Assembly: GCA_964591605.1 (NCBI GenBank) | Contig: CAZQEN010000272.1 | Coordinates: 1 to 10,948, forward strand | Origin: CAYLLT01 sp964591605 | GTDB taxonomy: Bacteria; Planctomycetota; Phycisphaerae; UBA1845; PWPN01 | Reading direction: 5' to 3' | Length of the DNA stretch: 10,948 nt | In this document: positions 1-5,673 of the stretch, one piece after another | Position numbering within the stretch: the first letter of the stretch is position 1 | Layout of the letters: each line of letters opens with the position of its first letter | The notes under the pieces: generated by a model | Databases searched by the model: none | Seen by the model: only the letters and a program-made list of their open reading frames with translations | What the model was told of the DNA's origin: nothing | Made by a program: the position numbers and the translations under genes

Positions 1-113
1 CTCTTGCCGCAGCCGTTGGGTCCGACGATGCCGGTCACGCCCGGCCGGAAGTCGAACTCGGTCTTGTCGGCAAAGCTTTTGAAGCCGGTAGCGGTGAGTC
101 GTTTGAGGAACAT
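1..113 (-). CDS. smc: Chromosome segregation ATPase SMC, N-terminal fragment
   Basis: This is the start of a gene that runs off the left edge; only the first 37 codons are visible. The translation opens MFLKRLTATGFKSFADKT and continues to the Walker A P-loop GPNGCGK (residues 31-37); the next codon begins AG, consistent with the usual Ser. The N-terminal KSF motif followed by this P-loop is the typical head of bacterial SMC, the condensin ATPase that compacts and segregates the chromosome in the cytoplasm; family members are normally about 1,100-1,200 residues. The start is ATG at 111-113, preceded by GGAGG (complement of 126-130) at 12 nt spacing, which is slightly long. Nothing of the coiled coil, hinge or C-terminal head is in the window. 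Another ABC-type ATPase such as RecN or RecF is less likely given the MFLKRL...GFKSF opening. Confidence 0.9.
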   Translation of the reverse strand, partial: MFLKRLTATGFKSFADKTEFDFRPGVTGIVGPNGCGK

Positions 114-350
114 GCGTGGCCTGCACCTCCCTGCGCCCGAATCGGTCCTGCCGGCCGGGCAGGGCCTCGTCCCATCCGGCAGATGGGACCTGCGGCCGGC
201 CGATCCCTGGCCGTCCGCGCAAACACGAGGGGCGTCTTCCCCGGTCCAGATATGGGCATCAGTGTAAACCCTTGTGGCCGCTTTGCCAAGCGAAAAGACA
301 GTCACCGCCGGGCCCGTCAGGCAGCGGTCGTCCGAGGGCGTTGCGTACCC

Positions 351-417
351 CTCCGCTCCCTTACGGTCGCGGCTCTGCTCAGGTTGCCTCTCCGCTCCCT
401 TACGGTCGCGGCTCTGC
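351..417. repeat. Two 28-nt direct repeats, period 39
   Basis: Positions 351-378 and 390-417 are identical over 28 nt, starting CTCCGCTCCCTTACGG and ending GGCTCTGC, with 11 unrelated bases between them. A 25-nt core (355-379 and 394-418) is related to intergenic stretches at 4875-4899 and 8452-8476. Two copies with an 11-nt gap do not make a CRISPR array. It looks like a locally duplicated member of a dispersed intergenic repeat family. Confidence 0.8.
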
Positions 418-423
418 CTCAGC

Positions 424-445
424 GACCCGTCCTCCGAGACGGGGT
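424..445. repeat. Small GC hairpin ending in ACGGGG
   Basis: The arms CCCGTC and GACGGG pair perfectly over 6 bp around the loop CTCCGA, just after the second direct repeat. The 3' arm runs into ACGGGGTGG (439-447), the same block that forms the 3' arm of hairpins at 4831-4857 and near 8487-8504. It could be the second half of the composite repeat described in the findings. Whether it is transcribed is unknown. Confidence 0.45.
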
Positions 446-613
446 GGACGGCTTTGCTTTTTCGGGCGCTGGTCTCGGCCGGGCATGGAATTGAGGTGAA
501 ACTCCCTGCGGCGCCGCGGTTTATGTCCGTCAGCCTGATCCCACAAATTGGCTTCGTTGTGCATTTTCCTGTTTCGCCAGCCATCACCGGGGGGCTCCTC
601 CTCCCGCCCTCTG

Positions 614-645
614 CCCACTGCCCAACTGGGCAGCCGGACAGTGGG
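614..645. repeat. Nested inverted repeat in the smc-fucosidase gap
   Basis: CTGCCCA (618-624) and TGGGCAG (627-633) form a 7-bp stem with a 2-base gap. An alternative outer pairing, CCCACTG (614-620) with CAGTGGG (639-645), shares the CTG. The two pairings compete, so the element could form two different hairpins or a small cruciform. No T tract follows, so I do not call it a terminator. Confidence 0.45.
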
Positions 646-782
646 GCTCCTCTTCTACTGAACACGGTGGGTGCGCCGGAAGGTTCCGGGGAGTTCAGAC
701 CCGCCGTGAGTACGCCTCCACTCTGACCCGCCGGGCAGGTGAGGGAGAGAGGCATCGGCGACGGGTGAGCTGGTTGTGCCTG

Positions 783-846
783 GTGAGAAAGCGAGAAAGT
801 GCGAAGGTGAGAAAGTGAGAAAGTGGGAAAGTGGGAAGGTGAGAAA
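783..846. repeat. Minisatellite: eight 8-bp units, consensus GTGAGAAA
   Basis: Eight consecutive units run without indels: GTGAGAAA, GCGAGAAA, GTGCGAAG, GTGAGAAA, GTGAGAAA, GTGGGAAA, GTGGGAAG, GTGAGAAA. Variation is by substitution only and is concentrated at unit positions 2, 4 and 8. The plus strand is almost entirely purine (A/G) with T at position 2. The unit length is not a multiple of three, and the Ser/His/Phe/Leu-rich peptides it yields on the minus strand are artefacts. Confidence 0.9.
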
Positions 847-1072
847 GTGCCATAGGCAGGAGGGTATGCGAGCAGTGTATGAGCGGGATCGGGACCATGA
901 CGGTACCTGGCGCGGGAGCGGGTGATTACAGTGGCAAAGACCGCCTGGAAAACACGGCATACCCCGGTTCCGCCACCTGCGCCGGCGTCCGTGGACAGCT
1001 CAACCGTGAATGCCCGGCAGGTTTGCGATACGCTGCTGCGGCGTCCCGGTTTGCACGCGAAAGGAAACTGCC

Positions 1073-2428
1073 ATGTCTGCACGGCAATCGGCTGCGGTCT
1101 TCGTCCTGCTCGTTGCCTGGGGTACGGTCCGTGGGGGCCAGGAGGATGTCAACACGCCGCATACGTCGGCGCCCCGGACGGGGGGCAAGGTCGCCAACCG
1201 GCCCGAGCGGCTGGCATGGTTTCAGGATCTGGGGCTGGGTATGTTCATCCACTGGGGCGTGGATTCGCAGCTTGGCTCCGTGATCAGCCACTCGATGGCG
1301 GCGGCGACGCCCGAGTACCTCAACCGCTTCATCACCGAACTGCCGCGCACGTTCAACCCCGACCGGTACGAGCCGCGCAAGTGGGCGCAGCTCGCCAGGC
1401 TGGCCGGCATGCGTTACGCCGTCTTTACCACGAAGCACCACAGCGGCTTCTGCATGTTCGAGACGCGGACGACCGACTTCAACATCATGAACACGCCCTA
1501 CGGCCGCGACATCACCCGTCAGTTCGTCGAGGCATTCCGGCGGGAAGGGATCGCGGTGGGCTTCTACTTTTCGCCTGACGACTTCTGGATGCTCCACAAA
1601 CAGGGCCACGAGATCACCCGCCGCCGGCCGGAGTCGCAGCCGCTGAACAATCCGGAACTGATGGCCCACGACCGGGCGCAGCTTCGCGAGCTGCTCACGC
1701 AGTACGGCCGGATCGACGTGATGTTCATCGACGGCCCCGCCGAGGGTCTGCGCGAGGTGTGCTGGGAGCTCCAGCCCGAGATCGTCGTGACCCGCGGGGC
1801 GATGGAGACTCCCGAGCAGAAGATGCCCAACGAGCCGATTCCCGGGCCCTGGGAGGCCTGCTACACGATGGGCACGCAGTGGCAGTACAAGCCGACCAAC
1901 GAAGACTATAAGTCAGGCACCGAGCTGATCAACATGCTCATCGAGATCCGGGCCAAGGGCGGGAACCTGCTGCTCAACGTCGGCCCGCATCCCGATGGCT
2001 TCATCCCGCCCGAGCAGGAGGCGCGGCTGCGCGAGATCGCCCTGTGGAATTTCATCAACCGGGAGTGCGTGTTTGACGTCCGGCCGTGGCACGTGATCCG
2101 CGAGGGGGACATCTGGTTCACACGGAACGCCGACACCGTTTACGCCATCGTGACGGGCGAGCCGTGGCCGTGGGAGACATGGCGGGAGTTCACGCTCAGG
2201 AGCGTCCGGGCCACGGCGGCGACGCAGATCGAGATCGTGGGGCAATCGGGCAATGTGATGGAGTACAAGCCCACCGTCACGCCGAAGACCACGTGGAAAC
2301 AGGACGAGCGGGGCCTGCACATCCGGGCGATGCGCGCCCAGCGGATCTATAACGACTACAAGTGGCCGAACCCGATCGTGCTGCGGATCACTCACGCGGA
2401 GAGGGCGAAAGCGGGCGGCGAGAAGTGA
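1073..2428 (+). CDS. Alpha-L-fucosidase, glycoside hydrolase family 29, secreted
   Basis: The 451-residue product matches GH29, which hydrolyses terminal alpha-L-fucose from glycans with retention of configuration. Family landmarks in order are GMFIHWGVDS (HWG 60-62), the substrate-pocket motif TKHHSGF (120-126), the nucleophile strand DVMFIDGP with Asp220 as the expected nucleophile, and NLLLNVGPHPDG (298-309). The Glu in WEACYTMGTQWQY (Glu261) is a candidate acid/base by position, but GH29 acid/bases vary and this is inference. A beta-sandwich domain would occupy about residues 340-451. The N-terminus (MSARQSAAVFVLLVAWG) is a plausible Sec signal. I chose ATG 1073 over the in-frame ATG at 1010 because AAGGAA lies 6 nt upstream and the signal peptide then starts at residue 1. 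The gene converges on the Uma2 gene with 14 bases between stops. With the sulfatase nearby it suggests degradation of sulfated fucose-containing glycans. Confidence 0.92.
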   Translation: MSARQSAAVFVLLVAWGTVRGGQEDVNTPHTSAPRTGGKVANRPERLAWFQDLGLGMFIHWGVDSQLGSVISHSMAAATPEYLNRFITELPRTFNPDRYEPRKWAQLARLAGMRYAVFTTKHHSGFCMFETRTTDFNIMNTPYGRDITRQFVEAFRREGIAVGFYFSPDDFWMLHKQGHEITRRRPESQPLNNPELMAHDRAQLRELLTQYGRIDVMFIDGPAEGLREVCWELQPEIVVTRGAMETPEQKMPNEPIPGPWEACYTMGTQWQYKPTNEDYKSGTELINMLIEIRAKGGNLLLNVGPHPDGFIPPEQEARLREIALWNFINRECVFDVRPWHVIREGDIWFTRNADTVYAIVTGEPWPWETWREFTLRSVRATAATQIEIVGQSGNVMEYKPTVTPKTTWKQDERGLHIRAMRAQRIYNDYKWPNPIVLRITHAERAKAGGEK

Positions 2429-2442
2429 GAATGGCTTGATGC

Positions 2443-3096
2443 TCAGGGGAGCACGTCGCGGAGCGGGATTGGCAGGAACTCATCGGGGCCGACCCGCAGC
2501 GGGAGATCGTCGGCGGCTTCAATGACCCGGGGCGGTGGATAGGTGCCGGCGGAGGGGTCGGGGGTGGCGTAGATCTCGGCGGTGCGGTTGCGCAGGTTGA
2601 TGATGATGTACTGGGCCACGCCGGCCTGGGCGTAGCCGGTGAGCTTCTCGCCCGCGTCGCGCTCGTAGCTGGCGTCGGCGACCTCGACCACGCAGAAGGC
2701 GTCGGCGGCGGCGGGCAGATCGGTGTATTCGTCGAGACGACCGCGAAGGACCATGAAATCGGGTTCGGGCACGTGCGTTTCGGTGCAGACCAGCGGCTGC
2801 TGTGATCTTACGTGACGACGCGGATCGTTGATGCGCGATCGCAGATCGGACAGCCGTTCCACCGTCGTCGTGTGATCCTTCCCAACCATGGTGACGGGTT
2901 CCCCACGGGCTGCGCGATCCTTCAGCACGATCGAGCCATTCAGCAGCTCTGTTGAAGCATCTTCGGGAATGATGCCGGCGCGGAGCAGCACCTGGGCGTC
3001 GCGGCGGGTGAACCGTGGAACGAGCCAGCGCCCGCGGAAGAACTGTTCGGGCGGCACCGCGAAGCGCTCGGAGATGGAACTCGGTTTTGCAGCCAC
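2443..3096 (-). CDS. Uma2-family (DUF820) restriction-endonuclease-fold protein
   Basis: The 217-residue product has the layout of Uma2/DUF820 proteins, a PD-(D/E)XK-like family abundant in cyanobacteria and planctomycetes and of uncertain biological role. Visible landmarks are TELLNGSIV (49-57), EPDFMVLRG (111-119, putative metal ligand Asp113), CVVEVADAS (135-143, Glu138) and the RDAGEKLTGYAQAG helix (146-159, Lys151). Two positions depart from the usual pattern: the common EVS-x-S after Glu138 is EVADAS, and the usual EYW is QYI. The core acidic residues and lysine are kept, so the fold is probably intact. The start is GTG at 3094-3096; no other start lies ahead of the conserved domain. 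No Shine-Dalgarno sequence is visible, but a TATACT box ends 6 nt upstream of the start codon. The gene is divergent from the sulfatase and convergent with the fucosidase, so it looks like an independent unit inserted between two carbohydrate genes. Confidence 0.85.
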   Translation of the reverse strand: MAAKPSSISERFAVPPEQFFRGRWLVPRFTRRDAQVLLRAGIIPEDASTELLNGSIVLKDRAARGEPVTMVGKDHTTTVERLSDLRSRINDPRRHVRSQQPLVCTETHVPEPDFMVLRGRLDEYTDLPAAADAFCVVEVADASYERDAGEKLTGYAQAGVAQYIIINLRNRTAEIYATPDPSAGTYPPPRVIEAADDLPLRVGPDEFLPIPLRDVLP

Positions 3097-3102
3097 AGCG
3101 AC

Positions 3103-3111
3103 AGTATATCA
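3103..3111 (-). promoter_or_regulatory. Extended -10 box TGATATACT ahead of the Uma2 gene
   Basis: Read on the minus strand, TGA-TATACT gives a TGn extended -10 followed by a 5/6 match to TATAAT. Only six bases (GTCGCT) separate it from the GTG start codon, so transcription starting 6-7 nt downstream would begin at or next to the start codon. No good -35 is visible. That is consistent with an extended -10 promoter and a leaderless mRNA, but the start site is inferred. Confidence 0.5.
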
Positions 3112-3255
3112 CAGAAGGCCGGACGAAGGTGAACCGGGCCCGGGGAGGGTTCGAAGGTACGGCCGGGGGTCTTCCAGCCGTCGGGCTGACTCGAGGAAAC
3201 GCTGCTGTCGACAATGGCATCAGCCAGCAGGGGGTTTCGACCGGCCGACAGCGGG

Positions 3256-3261
3256 TATACT
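3256..3261 (+). promoter_or_regulatory. -10 box TATACT ahead of the sulfatase gene
   Basis: TATACT matches TATAAT at 5 of 6 positions and sits 9 nt before the preferred ATG at 3271. The bases between (CCGGTCTGC) contain no Shine-Dalgarno sequence. A start site 7 nt downstream of the box would leave a leader of about 0-3 nt. The -35 region is weak. The same hexamer occupies nearly the same position before the divergent Uma2 gene. Confidence 0.5.
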
Positions 3262-3270
3262 CCGGTCTGC

Positions 3271-4791
3271 ATGAGCACTTACGCACGCGCAACATCGTTC
3301 CTGTTTCTGGCGCTCCTCCCTATCGGCTCCGCGGCCGGGCAGGGGAGTGGGAAAGATCAGCGGCCCAACGTGGTGGTCATCCTGACCGATGACCAGCGCT
3401 GGGACGCATTGGGGTCGGCCGAGCGGCCGCTGTTGGGGATTCAGACGCCGAATCTGGACCGGCTCGCGCGGGAAGGGGCGGTTTTTCGGAACGCGTTCGT
3501 CACGACGTCGCTGTGCTCGCCGAGCCGGGCGTCGATGTTGTCGGGGCTGTATGCCCACACGCATCAGGTCATCAACAACTTCACCGACTATCCCGACGAT
3601 CTGCCCAGCTATCCCAGGCAGCTCCAGAAGGCCGGCTACGAGACGGCCTACATCGGCAAGTTCCACATGGGCGAAGGCAGCGACGCGAAACGGCCGGGGT
3701 TCGATTACTGGATCACGCACACCGGTCAGGGCAAGTACTACGGCAACACGTTCAACATTGACGGCCAGCGGCGGGAGGTGAAAGGCTATTACACGCAGGT
3801 GGTCACGCAGTTTGCGATCGACTGGCTCGGGCGACGGCACGAGCGGCCGTTCCTGCTGATCCTGGGTCATAAGGCGTCGCACGGGCCGTTCGTGCCCGAG
3901 GAAAAGTACCGCAACGCATTCAAAGATGTGAAGATCGAGTACCCCGCCAGCGCGTTTCAGCTCGAAGGCAAGCCGAAGTGGGTCGAGCAGCGGCTCGACA
4001 CGTGGCACGGTATCTACGGGCCGCTCTACGAGTTCCGCAAAGACTTTCCCGACCGCTCGCCGGCCGGCGTCGCGATCTTCGGCGAGTTCGTCCGCAGCTA
4101 CACCGCGACGATCCTCTCGGTCGATGACAGCGTCGGCGCGATCTACGCGGCGCTCCAGCGGCTCGGCCAGCTCGATAACACAGTTCTCATCTTCCTGAGC
4201 GACAATGGGTTTCTGCTGGGCGAGCACGGGATGATCGACAAACGGACGATGCACGAGGAGAGCATCCGGATCTCGCTGCTGGTGCGCTACCCGCCGCGGG
4301 TCAAGTCCGCAAGCGTGGTGAAGCAGATGGTGTTGAACGTCGATCTGGCCCCCACGATCATCGATTACGCGGGGGCGGAGCCGCTGGCCCGCGTGCACGG
4401 GCGCTCCTGGGCGCCGCTGGTCGATCCACCGGACCGGGCTTCGGCCGCTGACGGTCGGCGCACCTGGCGCACGTCATGGCTGTACGAGTACAACTATGAG
4501 AAGCAGTTTCCCTACACGCCCAACGTGCGGGGCGTGCGGACGAAGGACTGGAAGTATTCACACTCTCCACACGGCGACGGTGGCCCTGATCGCCACAAGG
4601 CCGAGCTGTACCACCTCCAGAACGATCCGCACGAGCTTCGCAATCTGATCGATGAGCCATCGTCCGCGGAGAAGCTCCAGGAGCTTCGCGCCGAGCTCGA
4701 GAGGCTGCTGCGTCAGACTGACGGGCTGCCCGACCGGATGCCGGTGGATGAAGGGGTCCAGATTCGGCTGCCCGAGAAGGCGATCCGCTGA
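3271..4791 (+). CDS. Secreted sulfatase (Cys-type formylglycine, S1-like family)
   Basis: The 506-residue protein is an alkaline-phosphatase-superfamily sulfatase, which releases inorganic sulfate from sulfate esters. RPNVVVILTDDQR (31-43) supplies metal ligands Asp40 and Asp41. LCSPSRASMLSG (81-92) contains the C-x-P-S-R signature, with Cys82 expected to become formylglycine and Arg86 conserved. Lys130/His132 (YIGKFHMG), His204 (KASHGPF), Asp311/Asn312 (LSDNGFLLGEHG) and Lys324 complete the active site, so nothing essential is missing. The opening MSTYARATSFLFLALLPIGS resembles a Sec signal peptide with cleavage near AAG-Q. I prefer ATG 3271 to the in-frame ATG 3214, which would bury the signal peptide behind 19 residues and lie upstream of the TATACT box. 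Cys-type sulfatases need a formylglycine-generating enzyme or anSME; none is in this window. The substrate is unknown; the neighbouring fucosidase suggests sulfated fucans, mucin-like glycans or related polymers. Confidence 0.93.
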   Translation: MSTYARATSFLFLALLPIGSAAGQGSGKDQRPNVVVILTDDQRWDALGSAERPLLGIQTPNLDRLAREGAVFRNAFVTTSLCSPSRASMLSGLYAHTHQVINNFTDYPDDLPSYPRQLQKAGYETAYIGKFHMGEGSDAKRPGFDYWITHTGQGKYYGNTFNIDGQRREVKGYYTQVVTQFAIDWLGRRHERPFLLILGHKASHGPFVPEEKYRNAFKDVKIEYPASAFQLEGKPKWVEQRLDTWHGIYGPLYEFRKDFPDRSPAGVAIFGEFVRSYTATILSVDDSVGAIYAALQRLGQLDNTVLIFLSDNGFLLGEHGMIDKRTMHEESIRISLLVRYPPRVKSASVVKQMVLNVDLAPTIIDYAGAEPLARVHGRSWAPLVDPPDRASAADGRRTWRTSWLYEYNYEKQFPYTPNVRGVRTKDWKYSHSPHGDGGPDRHKAELYHLQNDPHELRNLIDEPSSAEKLQELRAELERLLRQTDGLPDRMPVDEGVQIRLPEKAIR

Positions 4792-4830
4792 GCGTCGGCG
4801 GGGGCCGGGATTCGGCGTGCCGGTCGGTCG

Positions 4831-4857
4831 CCCACCTCGTCTTCGGAACGGGGTGGG
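4831..4857. terminator. Stable hairpin with TTCG loop downstream of the sulfatase gene
   Basis: CCCACCTCGT (4831-4840) pairs with ACGGGGTGGG (4848-4857) over 10 bp with one G-T wobble. A C-G pair then closes a TTCG loop (4841-4846), with a single bulged A at 4847. A cUUCGg tetraloop is among the most stable RNA loops. It lies 40 bases after the sulfatase stop in a convergent gap, so it may end or protect the sulfatase transcript. There is no T tract, so factor-independent termination is not established; it may instead be a repeat element. Confidence 0.45.
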
Positions 4858-4863
4858 GCACCC
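4848..4863. repeat. Dispersed G-rich repeat block, copy 1
   Basis: ACGGGGTGGGGCACCC occurs here and again, identical, at 8500-8515; a one-base variant lies at 4930-4945. Inside it GGGTG and CACCC are complementary around GGG. The block overlaps the 3' arm of the TTCG-loop hairpin. It belongs to the composite intergenic repeat described in the findings. Confidence 0.7.
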
Positions 4864-4874
4864 TCGCGTGAACC

Positions 4875-4899
4875 CCTCGCTCGCGCTTCGGGCTCTATT
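4875..4899. repeat. Dispersed 25-nt repeat, diverged copy
   Basis: This stretch (CCTCGCTCGCGCTTCGGGCT plus five bases) aligns without gaps to 8452-8476 at 15 of 25 positions by my hand count, and resembles the 28-nt repeats at 351-417. It is followed 30 nt later by the G-rich block variant at 4930-4945. Confidence 0.5.
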
Positions 4900-4929
4900 G
4901 CCGGTGCGTCGACGCTACGCATGTACTCA

Positions 4930-4945
4930 ACGGGGTGGGGTACCC
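4930..4945. repeat. Dispersed G-rich repeat block, variant copy
   Basis: ACGGGGTGGGGTACCC differs from the copies at 4848-4863 and 8500-8515 only by T for C at position 12. It lies between convergent genes, 21 bases beyond the stop of the third lipoprotein-like gene. Confidence 0.65.
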
Positions 4946-4966
4946 ATGAGGGCCCCTGTGACGCTC

Positions 4967-5638
4967 TTACTGCGAGAACGACGTTCGCAGGATGAGGGTC
5001 GCGGTGTCCGAGGGTTGGCCCGCGCCCGAGCCGGTCTGGTTCAGGTCGGTGGCCATAAACTGGACGGTCTGGCCGCAGGCGACACCGCCGGGGTCGTCGC
5101 GGTAGACGGGGCCGGCCCGGTCCTCGGGGGCGTTGATCACATCAGCGCCGACCTTCGCGACGGCCGCACCGAGGGTCTTCACATCGCCGCAGCGAATGCG
5201 GGTGAGTGTCGCCTGACTTGGGGCCAGCGTGATGGTAGTGGCCCCGTTCACCGGGGTGAGGTTGACGGGCTGGAAGATCTCGGTTCGGTCCAGACGGCAG
5301 TTACCCGTCGATTTGCCGGGGCACGGGCAGGGACATGCGACGAGCGAGTTCGGATTCGTGCAACAGGCAAATTGCGGGGGGTCGGCGAACTGATCGTTCG
5401 GATCAAAGCCGTCGTGCGTGTACAGGGCCATTTGGACGGGAATGGTGGCGGAGTTGGCAAGGTTGACGCAGACAAAATCATCGATGCAGGCCGGCAAAGG
5501 CTGGTCCTGAACCGAGTTGTCGTTCGGAACGACACCGAGGATGAGCGGCGTGACGGGTGGCGGGCAACTCGCACCGATCATGATCGGCGCAGCGATGCAG
5601 CCACCCAGCAGCAGCACGATGAGCCAGCGAGAACGCAT
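4967..5638 (-). CDS. Cysteine-rich exported protein, third gene of the lipoprotein-like trio
   Basis: I do not recognise a named family. The 223-residue product begins MRSRWLIVLLLGGCIAAP, an export signal. Two cysteines could be the lipidation site, Cys14 (LGGC) or Cys25 (GASC); neither gives an ideal signal length and lipobox together, so lipidation is uncertain. Residues 55-65 (FVCVNLANSAT) match motifs in the two upstream genes, as does CGQTVQF (188-194). Between them is a cluster with Cys92, 93, 102, 104, 106 and 114, including CPCPCP, absent from the siblings; it could be disulfide-linked or bind metal. An in-frame ATG at 5677 overlaps the previous stop as ATGA and would add 13 residues. 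I prefer ATG 5638 because AGGAG (complement 5645-5649) sits 6 nt upstream and the signal then starts at residue 1. It is the last gene of the operon, probably acting at the cell surface or periplasm. Confidence 0.72.
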   Translation of the reverse strand: MRSRWLIVLLLGGCIAAPIMIGASCPPPVTPLILGVVPNDNSVQDQPLPACIDDFVCVNLANSATIPVQMALYTHDGFDPNDQFADPPQFACCTNPNSLVACPCPCPGKSTGNCRLDRTEIFQPVNLTPVNGATTITLAPSQATLTRIRCGDVKTLGAAVAKVGADVINAPEDRAGPVYRDDPGGVACGQTVQFMATDLNQTGSGAGQPSDTATLILRTSFSQ

Positions 5639-5644
5639 CGGGAA

Positions 5645-5649
5645 CTCCT
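5645..5649 (-). promoter_or_regulatory. Ribosome binding site AGGAG deciding the start at 5638
   Basis: AGGAG on the minus strand lies 6 nt ahead of ATG 5636-5638. It supports the internal start over the longer reading from ATG 5677, although the ATGA overlap at 5674-5677 means translation could also be coupled from the longer start. Confidence 0.65.
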
Positions 5650-5673
5650 GTTCTTGAAACGCCGAACCCCTGC

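Larger units (their letters stand above)
114..1072. other. 959-base gene-free stretch between smc and the fucosidase gene
   Basis: I see no convincing gene here. The open frames on either strand are GC-rich, arginine/proline/serine-rich artefacts that overlap one another and match no family I recognise. The stretch contains the smc ribosome binding site, a pair of 28-nt direct repeats (351-378, 390-417) followed by a small hairpin, a nested inverted repeat (614-645) and an 8-bp tandem repeat (783-846). The last 60 bases must carry the fucosidase translation start region, but no strong promoter stands out there. No tRNA or rRNA is recognisable. Confidence 0.7.

Noticed and set aside
351..417. 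Possible CRISPR array
   Set aside because: There are only two repeat copies with an 11-base gap, and related sequences recur singly in other gaps; this is a dispersed repeat, not an array.
116..726. Overlapping plus-strand frames between smc and the fucosidase
   Set aside because: They overlap each other in different frames, cross the direct repeats, are Arg/Pro/Ser-rich and contain no recognisable domain or start signals.
655..960. Open frame with repeated Phe-Leu-Ser-His peptides on the minus strand
   Set aside because: The peptide repetition comes from the 8-bp minisatellite read in shifting frames. There is no signal, no ribosome binding site and no support beyond the repeat.
3220..4398. 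392-codon open frame on the minus strand
   Set aside because: It lies antisense to the sulfatase, whose catalytic motifs are all intact on the plus strand. Long antisense frames are expected at this GC content.
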